NCBI GenBank assembly: GCA_016291135.1
Contig: JAEFAE010000001.1
Coordinates: 124,001-188,000, forward strand
Source of the DNA: Bacteroidales bacterium
GTDB taxonomy: Bacteria > Bacteroidota > Bacteroidia > Bacteroidales > F082
Direction: 5' to 3'
DNA: 64,000 bases
Of the stretch, positions 25,249-33,712 are shown piece by piece. The translations under genes were made by a program, and so were the position numbers. Under the pieces are notes generated by a model. It saw only the letters and a program-made list of their open reading frames with translations. It searched no databases and was not told where the DNA came from. The stretch's first letter is position 1. Every line of letters starts with the position of its first letter.

Positions 25249-28200
25249 TTATAGGTATGGATTCACTTCTTCAATGACATTCGTGCATTCATTCACCACT
25301 TCTTCGAGGGTGGTACCGTATTTGCTCATCAGCACATTACGAGCCTGTTGCAAGGAGAGTGGCGTCACATCCTTGGGGGGCGGTGTGCCGACGGCTTCCA
25401 GCACCTTGATCTTTTCATAGAGCAGGCTGTAATCCTTTGGCGCGACACCCTTCACGTTAAGGGCCTGAATACGCGGATCAAGGATACGCTTGAACTCCTT
25501 GACATTCATACGGACGCCTTCCTTGACCAACTCTTCGCCATAGCCCATCACATGCTTGGCTTCCTCAACCATTCCAGCGTTGAAGAGCTGCTCGGCCTGA
25601 GCCCTGCACGACTTGCCTTGGTTGAGCCAGAAGTCGCACTTGTACTTGACAGTCTTGGCCACTCGCTCTGGATCGATGAGTTTGTTCGTCTGCATTCCTT
25701 TATCAATAATGTTTCTAAGGTCCTTGCCGAATGACTCAAGGCCAGTCTCGCCGTTTACCACGGCCTGGTCGAACTTCCTCAATGTCTTGACGGCCTCCTG
25801 CTGGTCTTTCGGCATAAATCCATAGTGATATTCGGTGAAAGCATCGGCGTACGCCTGTTCCATGATGTCTTCCCGGATGTCAACCCACTTGCCGTCCTTG
25901 CGCACTTGGAAGGTAACGTCACGGTCTGCTCCGATCTTTTTACCATAATAAAGGTCGCTGCTGGCATTGGAGGAGGCACCGTCCCAAACTCTGATATCGT
26001 CTTTGTTCACGCCAAGGCGTGCCGCCAGTTCTTCTATGGTCAATTGGTCGGCCTCTTGATAGATCTTTTTCAGATTCGCATTGAAGTTGGCACGGAGCAG
26101 ATCCGACTCGCTTTGACGGAGGAGGTTCTGCGCGGCCTTGTTGCCTTGCAGGGCAAGAGTGGCGCGACGCATCTGTTCAGGCGTAGCCGTGGGATCGTTC
26201 ATCACCCTCTTGAAGTTTTCAAGAATCTTCTCGGCATCCTGCTTCGCCCATTTGGCGCATTCCTCGTTGAACTCCGAGCTGCCAAAGCGGACGACATCGT
26301 CTCCTCCTTCCTCTATGGTCTGCTTGATGGCTTGGTTGGCTTTGATGGCAGCGTCTCTCCGGATGTTCTTCACCTTGCTTCCCGCCTCCTTGACCTTGTC
26401 ACCCAATTGTTTCGTGTTGACGGTAGGTGGCTTCACAAGGCCTTTGGAGACATTTTTGCTCTTTTCGGCGCCGAAGATCATCTCCTTGATCTTGTCATAT
26501 TTTGTTTTCAGCTTGTCCGTAAGTCCAATCTTATCGGAAAAGCTTTTGAGTTTGCCACCGGCCCATTTCATGGCTTTACCGCCTACATAGAAGACGCCTT
26601 CCCAAAACACCACTTCCGAGCTCACCGTAGCGAAGCCCTCAAAAGCACTGTCACCGCCCTTGTCAACATAATCCTTCAGTTTGACGAGGCCACTTGCTGG
26701 GGTAAACACCAGTTCGGAAGCACCAGCGGTGAAGAATCCAAGTGCGATTCGGGCTCCCAGGAAGGTCCACGTCTTCTCCATGTTGCCGTACGTAGTAATA
26801 AAAGCGTCCAGGTTCTCGTCGGCAGCGGACCAGGTGGGCGTCCAAGCGGCTTGGTTCACAAAATAATAACCGATCTTCCCCGATACATAGTCTTGATAGA
26901 TCTTTTTAATCTTCTGGTAATCAGGCTCATAGAATCCAAATTCTTGACTATAACCTTCTACCATGGCATGCACCTTATAGTAAATGGGCGTTAAATAGGC
27001 AAACTTGGGATCCCAGGCAATCTTCGATCGGATGTCAACCAACTGCTTGTACTTCTGATCGTCCTCATGAAGCACCCTGCTATATTCCCGATTGTCGGTA
27101 ATGTCGCGATACGGCTGAGAAATGATGGGGACCTCTACCGAATCCGAGTAGCTCTTGTTTTGGTAGCTCACCGTGATGGTCACTTTGGCCTTGGCACGAT
27201 TCGGCGGGAGCAATCCGCCGCCTCGGGATCGGAAGACGCCCCGGACCGTGTTGTCTTCGTGGATCGTCACCAAATCGAACTTGAAGTTCATCAGCTGGCA
27301 AACCGAAGCAATCAGGTTCCCCTCCTTGTCGGCAAACATCATGCTGCCTTCCTGAATATCCTCAAAGGTAAACACCGGATCGCCGTCGGGAATGACACTC
27401 TTGATCTGTCCGTTCCGCTGGTCCTCGACGACGAGTTTGAAGGTCACTGCACTCTCGCCCCATTTCTTTCGGGTATTGGGACCCATGGGGAGCCGCTCGC
27501 TTTTCCAGTTGCTGTCATATTCCACCAGATAGGCCTTGAGGGCGTGGACAAAGAGGCTCACGCCGAGGAACATCCGATAGAGGTCAAACGAGGCGTAAAC
27601 AGGGTCCTCCTGGTCGGCAAGCTTCACCTCCACCTTGCAGGTAAAGCGCTGGGCATCGCCTCCGATGGGTTTCTCGGAGGGCTTGACACCGCATTCGGTG
27701 ATGTTGATGCGGAACTTGTAGGGGTTTTCACTGTTAGGTTCCGTCTGTGCCTTAAAGTATTGGGCACCCCTTTCGTCAATGGATACCTGCACCCCCGACA
27801 CCGTTCCCGAGAAATTGACGATTTGGAACTCCATGAACTCGGTCTTCCCATCGCCAGCGGCGAAGGTAAGGGCTTCTCCTATGACGATTTCGGGAGCACC
27901 CATCACTTTGAATATCACATGGTTGATCAGCACCCCATGGGCACCTCTAAAGACAAAGCGCACCTTGGCTTGTCCCAACTGTCCTTCTCTGGGAGCCTCT
28001 TTGGCGGTCACGCCAGCTGCCATGTACCGGCCCCATCTTCCGACATTGCTGAGGGTACAGTTTTCCTCATCCCAAATGGAAATCTGGGCAGTGAGGTCAT
28101 CGCGGTCGTAGGTATAGCCTTCCGGCGTAATCTCCTCGATCCTTGCTCCTACCATACGTGGTTTTTCTCCCACGACAAGGGTATCGCCAAAGTCCTTATA

Positions 28201-29277
28201 CATCACCATCCGGAAACGGCTGGGTGCTTTTGCCACCGGCTCTTCGGGTTGTTCTTTTGCTGCCGGCTTGTTTTTGCCTTTCTTGTTCTTGCTTTTAGCA
28301 ATGGCCACACTTCCGCCAACCAAAACGGTTCCACCAACGATAAAACCCCATGGGATCTCGGGGCCTTCCTGCTCCCCTGGATCAGAAGAAGCCGTTGTAG
28401 TCGTCTCGATCAATCCCCCTTCAGGAACGTAGGTGTAATGATACACGTACATCCAGCCATAGTTCTTTCTAAGGGCCCTGGCATCTTGTCCATCAAAGGC
28501 CTTGTTGTTAACACCCTCTTTTACACTATGAAAATCGTAATGGGCAAAGATGGCGATATCCAAGGTACACAGTTTATCGTCAGGAATCGCTTCTGAGCCA
28601 AAGGTCGGTTGCATATAGTCATGTCCACCCATCATCAAGATGTCCGAACCTGCCGAAAAGTCTTGGTTCAAGAAACCTTCTTCGTGGACCCACTCTTTTT
28701 CGAAATATTGTTCACTCCAGTCGTAAGGCCACATCTGGATGTTACGCTGCTTCTGCCCTCTTTTGCCGTAAGCAATCGCCTCTCCAAAGACGGACCACGG
28801 ACAGTATTCATAATAGACAGGATCCGAATCGAAAGATTCATCTCCCTGGGGGATGAGCTCTACCTGGCGGTTACGCTTCTTTGTTTTTAGACAGCTTTTA
28901 CTATAGGGGATCACCGCCCGATGCTCCTGTCCGACGGGGATTTTATCGGGTGGGTCGTTCCATGTAACGGTGCATTCCTCACAAGAAGCATGGTTCTTTT
29001 TCACCGACCAGTCGCCGTAGAAAGGCTTTGCCTTGGACTCGGGGACACTTTCCCCATACGGCCAGTAGTTCATGTCGTCAATCATGTTGGAGCCCACCAT
29101 CAAATGGTAGCCCCTGACTTCGCTGTTCGTCAGCACCCAGTAGCCCCTGTCGGGGAATGGCTCATGCACCCATCGCTTCTCGCCATTGGATCCTGTCCCA
29201 ATTTTCCAAAGCTGTGCGCTTGAAGAACCCGCCATTACGACAAGAACCAGCGCAAGAAGGTATCGCATCTTGTTCAT
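25249..29277 (-). CDS. Giant secreted/membrane protein B, paralog of the 21554 gene, unknown function
   Basis: The 1342-residue protein has the same plan as protein A: signal peptide (1-21), a longer N-terminal exported region (22-300) with GYWVLTNSEVRG and many Trp/Tyr, the EQEGPEIPWGF motif and a transmembrane helix (306-328). A Lys-rich stretch, the beta-rich region with MYKDFGDTL, a hydrophobic segment and the C-terminal helical domain with GASS...GADRDVT (about 1100-1122) follow. The two differ most in the N-terminal exported part and in a linker before NTKQLGDKVK, and are almost identical over parts of the C-terminal half. It is the third gene of the operon, 12 bases after the 29290 gene. 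No known family or enzyme motif was recognised. Confidence 0.87.
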   Translation of the reverse strand: MNKMRYLLALVLVVMAGSSSAQLWKIGTGSNGEKRWVHEPFPDRGYWVLTNSEVRGYHLMVGSNMIDDMNYWPYGESVPESKAKPFYGDWSVKKNHASCEECTVTWNDPPDKIPVGQEHRAVIPYSKSCLKTKKRNRQVELIPQGDESFDSDPVYYEYCPWSVFGEAIAYGKRGQKQRNIQMWPYDWSEQYFEKEWVHEEGFLNQDFSAGSDILMMGGHDYMQPTFGSEAIPDDKLCTLDIAIFAHYDFHSVKEGVNNKAFDGQDARALRKNYGWMYVYHYTYVPEGGLIETTTTASSDPGEQEGPEIPWGFIVGGTVLVGGSVAIAKSKNKKGKNKPAAKEQPEEPVAKAPSRFRMVMYKDFGDTLVVGEKPRMVGARIEEITPEGYTYDRDDLTAQISIWDEENCTLSNVGRWGRYMAAGVTAKEAPREGQLGQAKVRFVFRGAHGVLINHVIFKVMGAPEIVIGEALTFAAGDGKTEFMEFQIVNFSGTVSGVQVSIDERGAQYFKAQTEPNSENPYKFRINITECGVKPSEKPIGGDAQRFTCKVEVKLADQEDPVYASFDLYRMFLGVSLFVHALKAYLVEYDSNWKSERLPMGPNTRKKWGESAVTFKLVVEDQRNGQIKSVIPDGDPVFTFEDIQEGSMMFADKEGNLIASVCQLMNFKFDLVTIHEDNTVRGVFRSRGGGLLPPNRAKAKVTITVSYQNKSYSDSVEVPIISQPYRDITDNREYSRVLHEDDQKYKQLVDIRSKIAWDPKFAYLTPIYYKVHAMVEGYSQEFGFYEPDYQKIKKIYQDYVSGKIGYYFVNQAAWTPTWSAADENLDAFITTYGNMEKTWTFLGARIALGFFTAGASELVFTPASGLVKLKDYVDKGGDSAFEGFATVSSEVVFWEGVFYVGGKAMKWAGGKLKSFSDKIGLTDKLKTKYDKIKEMIFGAEKSKNVSKGLVKPPTVNTKQLGDKVKEAGSKVKNIRRDAAIKANQAIKQTIEEGGDDVVRFGSSEFNEECAKWAKQDAEKILENFKRVMNDPTATPEQMRRATLALQGNKAAQNLLRQSESDLLRANFNANLKKIYQEADQLTIEELAARLGVNKDDIRVWDGASSNASSDLYYGKKIGADRDVTFQVRKDGKWVDIREDIMEQAYADAFTEYHYGFMPKDQQEAVKTLRKFDQAVVNGETGLESFGKDLRNIIDKGMQTNKLIDPERVAKTVKYKCDFWLNQGKSCRAQAEQLFNAGMVEEAKHVMGYGEELVKEGVRMNVKEFKRILDPRIQALNVKGVAPKDYSLLYEKIKVLEAVGTPPPKDVTPLSLQQARNVLMSKYGTTLEEVVNECTNVIEEVNPYL
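26081..26418. repeat. Near-identical patch shared with gene A (copy 2)
   Basis: Partner of 22392-22729; see that entry. The offset between the copies is constant at 3689 bases over the patch. Confidence 0.9.
26573..26828. repeat. Second near-identical patch shared with gene A (copy 2)
   Basis: Partner of 22881-23136, at a constant offset of 3692 bases. The roughly 150 bases between the two patches are clearly more divergent, so identity rises and falls in blocks. Confidence 0.88.
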
Positions 29278-29289
29278 GGCTCGGGCTAT

Positions 29290-29928
29290 TTAGTGTTTCA
29301 AATTCGGACAATGCGACTTGATGAAATCCAAGACAAAGTCATAATCCTCGTCGGTAACATACACCTGGTTCCTGTCGAGCAGCTGGTTCACTTTGATGGT
29401 GTGAAGCCAACGACGACCGCGCACGCGACGTACATTCTTGAAGTTGGAGACACTGGGGGTTTTCGCCATGGAGAGCATGCCTGCACCGGCCACACTGGGA
29501 CGTTTGGCAAAAAGGCCTACAAGAAAAGTCAGAAAACCCAGTTTTAGCGCTTTGTTTGACTGCTCGTTCAGTTGGAGGTGTTTCACCGAATGCTCATCCA
29601 TCTCAAAACGGGCCACATAGCTCCCACCGAAAAGGGCATTCAAGATCGCTGCGCTAATAATGGTCAGGACGAAGAAAATGCCTAATACCACACCCGTCAC
29701 CTTTAACATCATAATGGCTCCGTCAAAGTTATGATCTTGAATATAAAAAATCAAACCGAAGACCAGGATCATCGCCAGCGAAACGTAAAAGAAGATCTTA
29801 AACACCGTGATCATAATGACCGGGTTCTTGATCATATTCAGTTCATATCTCCAGCGGTATTTCCCGTCCTGGCAGAGGCGGACTTCCGCTCCTCGATAAT
29901 CGTTAGGGGCAAGGGGTTCTGTTTTCAT
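29290..29928 (-). CDS. Two-helix membrane protein with PH-like C-terminal domain (paralog 1)
   Basis: The 212-residue protein begins with a soluble segment holding the motif DGKYRWRYELNMIKNP. Two transmembrane helices (about 38-58 and 75-100) follow, then a C-terminal domain of about 105 residues with the FEMDEHSVKHLQ, VRRVRGRRWLHTIKVN and NQVYV..DYDFVLDFI motifs. That pattern looks like YcxB-type bacterial PH domains, which read the membrane surface, but this is inference by eye. It is about 45-50% similar to the next gene by inspection, so the pair arose by duplication. It precedes giant protein B by 12 bases. Function unknown. Confidence 0.8.
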   Translation of the reverse strand: MKTEPLAPNDYRGAEVRLCQDGKYRWRYELNMIKNPVIMITVFKIFFYVSLAMILVFGLIFYIQDHNFDGAIMMLKVTGVVLGIFFVLTIISAAILNALFGGSYVARFEMDEHSVKHLQLNEQSNKALKLGFLTFLVGLFAKRPSVAGAGMLSMAKTPSVSNFKNVRRVRGRRWLHTIKVNQLLDRNQVYVTDEDYDFVLDFIKSHCPNLKH

Positions 29929-29960
29929 AAGGCAATGGTATTATTGTTTATAATTGTTCA

Positions 29961-30593
29961 TTATTTTGCATTCGTACAATGCTTCCTGATGAAGTCATAG
30001 ACAAAGTCAAAGTCCTTGTCGTGAACATAGACTTGATTCCTAAATAGCCGCTGATTGACCTTGATCAAGTCTCTCCTGCGATAGGCCTTGATCCGACGCA
30101 CCTTGGAATAGACCGAGGTGCTTTTGTTGTTCGCAGCAGCCAACATCCCTGCTCCCATAGCGGTCGGACTTTTGGCCGCGGCACCCACCAAAGCGGTAAG
30201 CAACCCGATCAATTCCCCTTTCTCCACTTGTCGCGGCATCTGGATGTGTGCGATCTCATTTTCATCCATCTCAAAGAGGACGACGTACTTGCCACCATGA
30301 ATAAAGGAAACCAACAACACTCCAAGGAATGTCAAGACAGCGAACCCACCCAGGGCAATCAACGCCCCTTTTGCCATGTCCCAAAGGCCGGCCCAATCTC
30401 CATGAATCCCATAGAGGATGGTGCCGAAGATGGCGAAACCAATGAGGATGATGTAAAAAAAGATTTTGTAAACCGTCAGGAAAATCGTGGGGTTGGTGAT
30501 CATGTTCATCTCATAGATCCAACGGTATTTCCCGTCATTGCAAAGCCTAACCTCATTTCCTTGGTACTGGCTGTCATCCAAATAGCCTTTCAT
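29961..30593 (-). CDS. Two-helix membrane protein with PH-like C-terminal domain (paralog 2)
   Basis: The 210-residue protein shares the plan of its neighbour: an N-terminal DGKYRWIYEMNMITNP motif, two membrane helices (about 36-58 and 73-98), then a C-terminal domain with FEMDENEIAHIQ, VRRIKAYRRRDLIKVN and NQVYVHDKDFDFVYDFI. It is the first gene of the five-gene operon. No TAnnTTTG box was found in the 81 bases upstream, so it may be read through from murF-alr on the same strand. Function unknown; the PH-like reading is tentative. Confidence 0.8.
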   Translation of the reverse strand: MKGYLDDSQYQGNEVRLCNDGKYRWIYEMNMITNPTIFLTVYKIFFYIILIGFAIFGTILYGIHGDWAGLWDMAKGALIALGGFAVLTFLGVLLVSFIHGGKYVVLFEMDENEIAHIQMPRQVEKGELIGLLTALVGAAAKSPTAMGAGMLAAANNKSTSVYSKVRRIKAYRRRDLIKVNQRLFRNQVYVHDKDFDFVYDFIRKHCTNAK

Positions 30594-30674
30594 AGCACTT
30601 TGTTTTTTTTAACACTTGGTTTGTTCTAGTTATAGTTTTCTCTCCTATCCTCAGCCATGGCTTGATAGCAGCTT

Positions 30675-33143
30675 TTATTCTTGATAATAGACACGTTTCA
30701 CGCGTTGTGAGATGCGGGTCATCACCTCGTAGGGGATGGTCTGGCAGGCCTTGGCTATGTCGCCAATCGGATGCTCCGCGTCGAAGACCACCACAGTGTC
30801 GCCTTCCTGGGCCTCCACCCCGGTGAGGTCGAGCATACACATATCCATGCAGATGTCGCCGATAATGGGCACCGGCTGGTTGTTGATATAGAACTTGGCG
30901 TTGCCGTTGCCGAGCAACCTCGAGAGGCCGTCGGCATAGCCAATAGGCACAATGCCAATCCGCATGTCGTGCAACGCGCGGCCATGGCGGTTGTAGCCGA
31001 TGCTGTCACCTGCCGGCACTTCCTTGATCTGGTTGATGGTGGTCTTGAGCGACACCACGGTCTCCAAGACGTCTTCGTCCTGCTTGCAGGTGGGTACTCC
31101 ATAGAGGCCGATACCCAGACGCACCATGTCGAACTGGTATTGGGTGAAGCGGGTGATTCCCGCGGTGTTGAGGATGTGGCGCAACACCTTGTACGGGAAG
31201 GCATCGACGATCATCTGGCTACCCTGCTCGAACACCTTGATCTGACTCATCGTGAAGTCGTCCTCATCGGGGTTGTCGGCGGTGGCCAGGTGGGAGAACA
31301 CGCTCCGCACGTGGATCAGCGGGTTGGCCTGGATGCGGCGGATCAGCTCGGGAAGTTCCTTCAGCGAGAAGCCCAGGCGGTGCATGCCGGTGTCGAGTTT
31401 CACATGGACGTTGAGCGGGAGCGTGACGCCCGTCACCTCGAGCGCCCGTTCAATGAGCTCCAGGTTGCGGAAGCTGAACACCTCCGGCTCCAGGTGGTAT
31501 TTGATGATGTTGTCGTAGCTGTTGATCTCGGGACTCATTACCATGATGGGCAGGGTGATGCCGGCACGGCGCAGTTCGACGCCCTCGTCGGCAAAAGCCA
31601 CCGTCAGGTAGTCGGCCCGGTGGAACTGCAAGATGTTCGACACCTCGTAGTTGCCACTGCCATAGCCGAAGGCCTTCACCATCACCATGATCTTGGTTTC
31701 GGGTTTGATCAGCGAACGGTAGTGGTTGAAGTTGTTGACCAAGTGGTTGAAGTTGATCTCCAGCACGGTCTCATGCGCCTTCTCCTGCAGCTCCATACCG
31801 ATCTGCTCGAACTCGAAGGCACGTGCACCCTTGAGCAGGATGGTCTGGTTGCGGAACTGTGAGAAGGGGAACCGTTGCATGAAGTCGTTGACATCGTCGA
31901 AGAACCGGCTGTTCTGCGGAAACTGTCTGGCTTGCCGCGAGATGGCAGGGCCGATGCCGACAAGCATGCCGACGCCCTTCTCATGGATGAGTTCGGCGAT
32001 GGCCCCGTAGAGCTCCCGTTCATCGCGACCGCTCTCCAGGATGTCGGAGAGGATGAGCACCTTCTCCTTGTGCTGTTGCTGCTGGTTCATCACGTCGAGG
32101 GCGATGGACAGGGAGTTGACATCGGAATTGTAATAGTCGTTGACGATGGTGCAGTTGTTGATGCCCGCTTTGATCTCGAGGCGCATGGCGATGGACGACA
32201 TGCCCAGGAGCCGTTGGGCCAGCACCTGAGGATCCATCTTCATCTCCAGACAGACCACAATGCAATGGATGGCATTCTCCACCGAAGCGTCGTCCACAAA
32301 GGGAATGACAAACGTCATGGGCTCGTTCCGGACCACCAGCGACAAAGTGGCGAACTTGCCTTGTTTCTGCACGTCGGCGACATAGACGGGGGCCTCCTTG
32401 AACTTGCGGCTCCAAGGCAGCAGCCGCACTTTCTTGCCCAGGTCCGCCCGAAGGATCACCTGCTGGATGTCGTAGTAATCCATGCAATAGACCAAGGCCT
32501 CCGCCTGCGTGAACAGGTTGAGTTTCTCCCCTGCCTTCTGCATGTAGCTGATGAAATTCTCCTCATGGGCCTGTCCGATGTTGGTGAACACGCCCAGGGT
32601 AGGCTGGATGATCTTCTGCAAGGCACCCATCTCGTTGGGTTTGGAGATGCCCGCCTCGAAGATGCCCAGCTGGTGGGTCTCGTTCATCTGCCACACCGAC
32701 AGGGGCACGCCCACCTGCGAGTTGTAACTCTTGGGACTCCGCACGAGATGGAAGTCGGGGCTCAGCAGTTGGGCTAGCCATTCCTTGACGATGGTCTTGC
32801 CGTTACTGCCCGTCAGGCCGATTACCGGGACGTGGAACCGGCTCCGATGATGGGCAGCCAGCTGTTGCAGGGCTTTCAAGGTGTCTTGCACCAACACAAA
32901 TCCCGCCTCCGGAAAGTCTCCTTCCGGGACATGGTTGACCACGAAGGCGCGAACGCCTTTCTGATAGAGGTCTCCAATATATTTATGACCGTCGTTGCGA
33001 TGGCTGACCAAGGCGAAAAAGAGGGTCTGACGACCCGCCATCACCTGCCGGCTGTCGATGAGCAGGTCTTGAATCATCCGGTCGTCGAGGCACCCTGCCC
33101 ACTGGCCATCAATCACTTCAACGATTTCACTTAATGCATACAT
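30675..33143 (-). CDS. murF-alr: Bifunctional UDP-MurNAc-tripeptide:D-Ala-D-Ala ligase / alanine racemase
   Basis: This 822-residue fusion is typical of Bacteroidota. Residues 1-450 are MurF, which adds D-Ala-D-Ala to the UDP-MurNAc-tripeptide; GLTGSNGKT is the ATP-binding loop and NDYYNSDVNSL a family motif. Residues 455-822 are alanine racemase, which supplies D-Ala. The PLP lysine lies in MVKAFGYGSG (about residue 490), and the second catalytic Tyr is expected in the IGYNRHG region. The protein links D-Ala supply and use in peptidoglycan synthesis. It follows ackA and a small conserved gene on the minus strand. Length and both active sites look intact. Confidence 0.95.
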   Translation of the reverse strand: MYALSEIVEVIDGQWAGCLDDRMIQDLLIDSRQVMAGRQTLFFALVSHRNDGHKYIGDLYQKGVRAFVVNHVPEGDFPEAGFVLVQDTLKALQQLAAHHRSRFHVPVIGLTGSNGKTIVKEWLAQLLSPDFHLVRSPKSYNSQVGVPLSVWQMNETHQLGIFEAGISKPNEMGALQKIIQPTLGVFTNIGQAHEENFISYMQKAGEKLNLFTQAEALVYCMDYYDIQQVILRADLGKKVRLLPWSRKFKEAPVYVADVQKQGKFATLSLVVRNEPMTFVIPFVDDASVENAIHCIVVCLEMKMDPQVLAQRLLGMSSIAMRLEIKAGINNCTIVNDYYNSDVNSLSIALDVMNQQQQHKEKVLILSDILESGRDERELYGAIAELIHEKGVGMLVGIGPAISRQARQFPQNSRFFDDVNDFMQRFPFSQFRNQTILLKGARAFEFEQIGMELQEKAHETVLEINFNHLVNNFNHYRSLIKPETKIMVMVKAFGYGSGNYEVSNILQFHRADYLTVAFADEGVELRRAGITLPIMVMSPEINSYDNIIKYHLEPEVFSFRNLELIERALEVTGVTLPLNVHVKLDTGMHRLGFSLKELPELIRRIQANPLIHVRSVFSHLATADNPDEDDFTMSQIKVFEQGSQMIVDAFPYKVLRHILNTAGITRFTQYQFDMVRLGIGLYGVPTCKQDEDVLETVVSLKTTINQIKEVPAGDSIGYNRHGRALHDMRIGIVPIGYADGLSRLLGNGNAKFYINNQPVPIIGDICMDMCMLDLTGVEAQEGDTVVVFDAEHPIGDIAKACQTIPYEVMTRISQRVKRVYYQE

Positions 33144-33155
33144 ACGGTTACGAAT

Positions 33156-33710
33156 TCAATGCTCCATGATTCCTTTCCAGCGATATCCCAGCCGTTCCAG
33201 TTCGAGCGAAGCGCCGATCTGGTACATCACCTTGACGGTGCGGGCGTAGACATAAAAAGCCCGCGGGCTCTGCGGCTCGATGTTTTCATGACGGATAAAG
33301 CCAATGGCGGTCGTGGCGAGGGAACGCAGGAGTTCCTCCATGCGGGTGGTCTCCTCGCTTTCGAGGGGAATGCCGAGGATGTGTTGGACGATGTGCTCGT
33401 CCATGTCGTCGAATCCCCGTTTCCCATGAAGGCGTCCGTAGGGATAGTAACGGAACGTCTCCCAATCCTGATCCCACCATTTGGCGACCGCCATGCCGAG
33501 GTAACCCGCCCAGGCTACCGACACGGTGGGATAGTCGGTGATCAGCTTCATGGCATCGGCCATGTAGTCAGGCGCATAGTCGGTCCAACGCAGGTCGATG
33601 TCCTCCGAACGGAGGAGCTGACCCGTTAGGGTCCCGTTCTGCCGGCAAACCCGGATCAGCTCCTCGCGCAGATGATCTTCGAAGTTGTTATAATAGACCG
33701 AGTCGTCCAT
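33156..33710 (-). CDS. Conserved hypothetical protein
   Basis: The 184-residue soluble protein is Trp/Tyr/Glu-rich (WTDYAPDYMADAMKLI, WAGYLGMAVAKWWDQDWE) and predicted mostly helical, with no signal peptide or membrane segment. The ATG at 33710 was chosen; the frame extends two codons to a GTG that would overlap the ackA stop. It sits 2 bases after ackA and 12 bases before murF-alr, so co-transcription is likely. No family was recognised. Confidence 0.85.
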   Translation of the reverse strand: MDDSVYYNNFEDHLREELIRVCRQNGTLTGQLLRSEDIDLRWTDYAPDYMADAMKLITDYPTVSVAWAGYLGMAVAKWWDQDWETFRYYPYGRLHGKRGFDDMDEHIVQHILGIPLESEETTRMEELLRSLATTAIGFIRHENIEPQSPRAFYVYARTVKVMYQIGASLELERLGYRWKGIMEH

Positions 33711-33712
33711 GA

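Noticed and set aside
21554-29277. Polymorphic toxin with immunity gene
   Set aside because: The giants have modular ends and a hydrophobic segment, but both paralogs share the same C-terminal domain, no small immunity gene follows, and no toxin motif was certain.
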